This document shows, piece by piece, positions 59,556-64,000 of a DNA stretch of 64,000 nucleotides. Source of the DNA: Tomocerus qinae (taxonomy: Eukaryota; Arthropoda; Collembola; Entomobryomorpha; Tomoceridae); assembly GCA_020055645.1 (NCBI GenBank), contig CM034546.1, positions 105,793,812 to 105,857,811 on the forward strand. The letters run 5' to 3'. The position numbers and the translations under genes were made by a program. The notes beneath the pieces were generated by a model that was given only the letters and a program-made list of their open reading frames with translations, was not told the origin of the DNA and did not search any database. The stretch's first letter is position 1; each line of letters starts with the position of its first letter.

Positions 59556-60746
59556 ATGAATCCACACACAAACTATGCTGTTTTGCTGACACTAATAATC
59601 CAAATAAACCTGGTTTGGTCAGTAAGTGATTTTTTGTGTGAATTTAATTTTCTACTTTTCATTACTTAAATGCTTAAGTTACTTGCAGATAATGTATGTC
59701 ACTTATTTTTAGCAGGGGAAAGTAGAAGAGGAAGAACCTACTGCCGACATTAAATTGAAGTTGGCAATTGAAAACCACAGATTGGAATTGACTAGAAATA
59801 TTTCTATAACCAAATTTTTAACGGGAACTCAGGAAGATTATTCGATGAGCAATAATAATATAACGGGAATTCGAAGACCTGAACACCTTTCTTCGAATGA
59901 TGCAGATACAATTTGCGATCCGGGATCAAGTAAATATAATTGTGGGACCCTGGAATATCTTGGATGTACGGGCAAAAAACAATTTTTTCATGAGTCAACA
60001 GTGCAAGTAAGTACCATTCACTATACTCTCTCCAAATAATTTATACAGCCGAAACAAGAATTATCAAACCAAAAGGTGTTTTCTTAACAGCTGAGTGCAA
60101 ATTGCTATTTAAAAAATTGGATTTTTGTCAGTCTGAATTTTAGCTATAATAAATATAAATAAATTTGATATAAATAAATAAAATAAATAAATTGATATGA
60201 TTTTTACTCAGATTTAATTATATTTTATTTTGCAGGTCAATTGGTTCGAAGGTATTGGAAATCCTCACATTTATTACATTTGGGGGTGATATTTTATAAC
60301 CACAAATTAACATACACATTTTTTTGTGTCCGATTCCGGCTAGCGTGGGAGTATTGTTTGTCCTATGGAATGTATTTAGCAGCGATTGAGTCTCGATATG
60401 AACATATGCTTTTGGAAACATTCTTAGAAAAGCCACGTAAGAATAGCTTAAGTAAACATAATTTTGCCAAATATGAAAGTAAGGTATAAATAACTGAAAA
60501 TTACACACAGAGACATCATTGGTAGCAACGTATTGGACTTCGGGAAATCGATTTTCAGGTTCATTTACATGGATGGCCACGGGTAAACTTATAACTTATG
60601 TCAATTGGAGAACAGGAGAGCCAAATAATCGTAATGGCAATGAGCACTGTGTGGAAATCGTCACTATGTCCAACCTAGACGAATTCCGATGGAATGACCG
60701 AGTGTGCAATTCTTTAGCTTATGCAATGTGCCAAAAGAATATTTAG
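59556..60746 (+). CDS. Secreted C-type lectin-domain protein 2 (EPN and WND motifs present)
   Basis: Five exons in phase: 59556-59621, 59713-60006, 60236-60251, 60344-60436, 60511-60746; 234 residues. Exon 1 is a signal peptide only. After a stem, the lectin domain has CGTLEYLGC, WFE/AWEYCLSYG with LAAIESRYE, TYWTSGN, WMATGK, then NWRTGEPNN with EPN (mannose-type calcium-site motif), EHCVEI, and RWNDRVCNSLAYAMCQ with WND. The calcium and sugar-binding loop is therefore conserved, unlike lectin 1. Exon 3 is only 16 nt; together with exon 4 (93 nt) it equals the single 109-nt exon 2 of lectin 1, which supports the splice model and shows an intron difference. Exon 2 has a tandem acceptor (TAGCAG), so two starts one codon apart are possible. 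The stop is 7 bp before a foldback repeat. Confidence 0.87.
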
Positions 60747-60753
60747 TACACAT

Positions 60754-61269
60754 CCATGTCTTGAAATATTTAGACGTGGCCCACCGAATTTTCATCTTTC
60801 ATCGGATCTTTACAGGACATGACCTGGAGGTTACGTTTCTACCCTAAACGCCCCCTAAGGGGGTCTGGGGCAAAATGAGATTCTGACAGATTTGGACGGT
60901 CAACTAAACCCAATCCTTCCACCTCCAACCTTCCGAAAAAATTTGAAAATAATTATGCATGCTATCCCCCTCCCCCATGGTGGTGGTTGGGAGGAGAAGA
61001 ACGACTCCTCTGAGTAGTTTTCACTAGTTACTTTATGATTTATTTGCTTAACTTTTGACGGTGCGGTGGGACTGATTGTGGATTTGTTCGGGAGGTCAAT
61101 ATATTATGTTCAAATCCGGTGGAATTTCATTTTGCCCCATGCAGACCACAACCTGAATGTGTTTAGTTAGCGTGGGAACGTACACTATGTACATACAGGC
61201 CAGGTCATGTTCAGTAAAGATCCGACGAAACATTAGGGAGCCTTAAGGTCTAAATATTTCGAGACATGG
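60754..61269. mobile_element. Imperfect foldback element just after lectin 2
   Basis: The left arm (60754 to about 60890) is repeated in inverted orientation at about 61118-61269. The ends are CCATGTCTTGAAATATTTAG with one mismatch; inner blocks CGGATCTTTAC...ACATGACCTGG and GGGGCAAAATGA are also mirrored. There is no coding capacity. It resembles a MITE or foldback transposon; no target duplication was confirmed. Confidence 0.6.
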
Positions 61270-61285
61270 CCATGTCCAAAATGTC

Positions 61286-61327
61286 AAAGACCCACCACAA
61301 GCCCATATGGGCTGGTGGTAGGTCTTT
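61286..61327. repeat. 42-bp near-perfect palindrome
   Basis: AAAGACCCACCAC...GTGGTAGGTCTTT type hairpin centred on GCCCATATGGGC, with only two mismatched positions in the stem. It follows directly after the foldback element and would form a strong hairpin in either transcript. Confidence 0.75.
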
Positions 61328-61922
61328 GTATCTTGTGCACCGTTGGCTACAATCTTTCCTAAAGTTTACATACAACATCAAACATAAATACAATTTTTGA
61401 TTTTATTATTGTTAACTACTTTTATAAAATTGTCTTTTATTGTGGGACACTTTTTCCAGTTTTTGCTTACTCTAGTAATAAAAATAAAAACCTACCCTTT
61501 TCGTTTCTTGTGACGTGGCAAATAGCTAAATACTACTTTACGTGGAAGAAGTTGACCAAATATTATTATAAGATTTTTAGTGTAACAAACGGAAAATGAA
61601 TAATTGCTAATTCTGTGCCAAACGAAAATGGGGAAATTATTGATTTATAAGTAGTATTCCATGTGGAAAGTGAATACATGATTCTAGGAGCCTCAAAAAT
61701 CATTCTGGAGCATTAAAACCAAATTCTAAGCCTATTTTATGGTTCAAAACAGTTTATATCCGATTTCATCCGATTCCAACTGTTTTGTTTTTGATCATTT
61801 GTTTTGAAATGGGAAGGTCACCTTTTGGGTGGCTGAAGTCCAATATCCAGTTTTTGTTTTTACTTAAGATTCCCGGTTACCAAGTCACGTGACTTGAACT
61901 CGACTATCAAATTAGCTCTAAA
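61328..61922. other. Intergenic, contains a perfect E-box palindrome
   Basis: No coding gene recognised. A perfect 16-bp palindrome CAAGTCACGTGACTTG (61881-61896), centred on the E-box CACGTG, lies about 830 bp before the F-box gene start. Confidence 0.6.
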
Positions 61923-62221
61923 CTTTTTTTTGGAAACTTGTAACTCCTCCGAGAATACTGCTCGTAGAAAGACAAGATTGGACTCTAAAATTCCAGAAAA
62001 GGTTGTTTTAACCAAGTACGTTGGAATATTCAGCATTTTTACTTCCGGTTTTGAGATATTAATGTTTTTGTGGAAAAAGAGGCAATATCTCGCAACCATA
62101 GGTAAAATTTTAAAATTTTCCAACGTACTTGGTTAAAACAACCTTTTCTGGAATTTTAGAGTCCAATCTTGTCTTTCTACGAGCAGTATTCTCGGAGGAG
62201 TTACAAGTTTTCCAAAAAAGT
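61923..62221. repeat. Long inverted repeat with about 102-bp arms
   Basis: Arms 61923-62024 and 62120-62221 are almost exact reverse complements (only about one or two differences, near the T-run at the outer end), separated by a 95-bp spacer. No transposase frame is present, and the termini are not the CAGGGTGG ends seen at 20822. A young foldback MITE or a long hairpin locus is possible. Confidence 0.85.
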
Positions 62222-62723
62222 ATTTTTCAGTAATGTCATAGAGTAAATTTCTATGCCTCTATGTACTTTTAAAACGTAGCCATAGATACTTCCCCGTAAC
62301 CTTTACTTGACCTTTTTTAATGAATTTCCCAGGATTTTGGAAATACCTGAACCTTAATAACGTTACTAATTGACGGAATATAAATAACTTAGCGTCTCCG
62401 TCAATCTATAAAATACCTACCTTGATAGACTACATCTATGTATACGCCTCCAAGATTATAAGTATAAGCTTTTTCCTATTCTTTTTCCATGGAGATCGTC
62501 ACATAGGTTTAGGTTACATAATAAGCGTTATGGCATTAGAAATGTAGTATAATACTTTTGCAAACTAATCTAATGATATATGAGAGGAACAGAATTTCTT
62601 GACCACAATAATGAAAAGATATTATGCAATTTGGGCCACTTGCATTGTAATTATTTGCAAATATTTATAGTACATGATAATACTTTATTGGGAAACAAAG
62701 TTAACTTACGTAGCTCTTATACA

Positions 62724-64000
62724 ATGCGTACAAGAAGCCAAGATACAAATTTTATGGATCTTCCAATTGAGGTGATACGTAAAGTAATTATTGCAAAGCT
62801 AAAAAACCAAATAATAATGACAAATAGGTGGTATGGATTATGCATCAGGTAATCATGAATCATGAGTTTACAATTTAGGGATATTCAATCGTTTTCAGAT
62901 GAAGGCGGAAATCTTTCACTACTTGGATAGAAAAAGCTGTCTTCAGGTTCGTTTCACATGCTCTACCTTCAAAGCTTTAATTGACAACTACATCGGACTA
63001 ATTATTGCAATGAGTGAAAGCGACTGGCCACAATCCCGAATAATTCGCAGTAAGAATGGATCACTGCTAAAAATTGTCAAAAACAAAAAGTTCTGGAAAA
63101 CGGAATTTTTTAAAAGGATTTGTGTGAAAAGAGCTTGGCTGACAAAGTGTACAATGACAGATTTTTTTCGCTACCCACTTAATTTACAAAGCATTTTGCT
63201 CGGACGAGGCACAACCAAAGAGGTGGTCACATCCTTAATAGCGAATTGCAAAAATCTTGTGGATTTGCAAATGCAAACTATAGTCTCAGCAAGGATGACC
63301 CCTGCAGATTTCAACAATTCTGGCCCTTCTCCGCACATTATGCTACGAAAACTTCGTACGCTATCATTTTTCATGGATCCTATAAGCTCTATTCTACAAT
63401 GGGACACGGGGGCGTACAATGTTCTGCAAATGGTCCAAAGAATTAGATCCCCGAAACTACACCGATTCTATATGGATACATGGACTAGCTCGAGAATAGG
63501 AATTGTTGAAACTATGGAAGTATTGATTCCATTTTTAGCATATCATGTCAGTTTGAATACTGTGATCATCGGCATCAATCACATGAATGGGGACGACACT
63601 ACTCGGCCATCGGAAATTGATCTTATAAACAAACTAGCAAAAACGTTCATTGAACCTATTTTCCGTGATGTCAAATTGACTCAGAAATATATAACGTTAT
63701 CCAATCTAAAAATGAACGAATTTCAGGCTTTGTATCCATATCTGAAAGCTCAAAATCAGCTGGAAAAATTAACTGTGACGAATTGGTTAGGACGCACTCA
63801 GAATTGGATGTTGTACATTCCTATTTTCGAAGCGAATTCGACGAGTTTGCGACGACTTCACCTGTCTGTCGAAACATCTACACCTTTTGACTTCCGGATC
63901 GTCTCTGGTTTATACGGATTGAAGGAATTGGCACTATTTGTAAATGGAGTTGCTCTGGATCCTGAAACTATCAATGCAGTGAACATTAATACAATTCCGG
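62724..64000 (+). CDS. F-box protein, 3' end outside the window
   Basis: Two exons: 62724-62771 and 62899-64000, with a 127-bp intron (GAG|GTGATA to TTTTCAG). Splicing there joins DLPIE to MKAEIFHYLD, rebuilding a standard F-box start (LPxE....IF.YLD) that continues as RKSCLQVRFTCSTFKALI; no other phase-0 donor nearby does this. The second exon is open for 367 codons to the window edge and is followed by leucine-rich segments (MLRKLRTLSFF, STSLRRLHLSV, LYGLKELALFV) consistent with degenerate C-terminal LRRs. F-box proteins recruit substrates to SCF (Skp1-Cullin1) ubiquitin ligases; the substrate cannot be inferred. Such F-box genes are often expanded in some arthropods. Alternative upstream in-frame ATGs (62580) exist but lie in low-complexity sequence. 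Confidence 0.82.

Noticed and set aside
61105-61125. GTTCAAATCC resembling a tRNA B box
   Set aside because: No A box at the right distance and no cloverleaf can be drawn; it lies inside the foldback element.

Overview
This window is eukaryotic nuclear DNA, very probably arthropod. Genes are split by GT-AG introns, many only 50-130 bp long, and the background is AT-rich. The neighbourhood pairs conserved animal genes with C-type lectins and an F-box protein. A springtail-like or other non-dipteran arthropod fits the lectin and F-box content, but that is inference; I cannot place the species from sequence alone.

Layout. 1-2733: no recognisable gene. 2734-8804 (+): a complete IRE1/ERN1 unfolded-protein-response sensor in six exons. 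9346-12144 (+): a coiled-coil axonemal protein of the CFAP184/CCDC96 type in four exons. 12145-37860: about 25 kb with no convincing coding gene. It holds a folded-back Tc1/mariner-type transposon remnant (20822-21933), a less AT-rich promoter-like patch (about 28.3-28.8 kb) that may be the LARP1 promoter and first non-coding exon, and a compact three-way-junction structure (37148-37259). 37936-46732 (+): a complete LARP1 in twelve coding exons. Three of its introns carry related C/D-box snoRNA candidates that were not in the supplied track. 50263-54720 (-): MSL2, a RING and CXC domain E3 ligase, convergent with LARP1. 56903-57834 and 59556-60746 (+): two tandem secreted C-type lectins that share a gene structure but differ in their calcium-site motifs. 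60754-62221: a cluster of inverted repeats. 62724-64000 (+): an F-box protein that runs off the window end.

How the genes work. They do not form one pathway. IRE1 handles ER stress, LARP1 controls ribosomal-protein mRNA translation and also hosts snoRNAs predicted to modify rRNA, MSL2 is a chromatin ubiquitin ligase, CFAP184 belongs to cilia or sperm flagella, and the lectins are extracellular. The most interesting new observation is the three LARP1 intronic snoRNAs, which share one 12-nt guide complementary to 28S rRNA. Two of them look like a fairly recent intron-to-intron duplication with a compensated terminal stem. All gene models here were spliced by hand from reading frames and splice-site phase; phases close exactly for every gene except one MSL2 junction.
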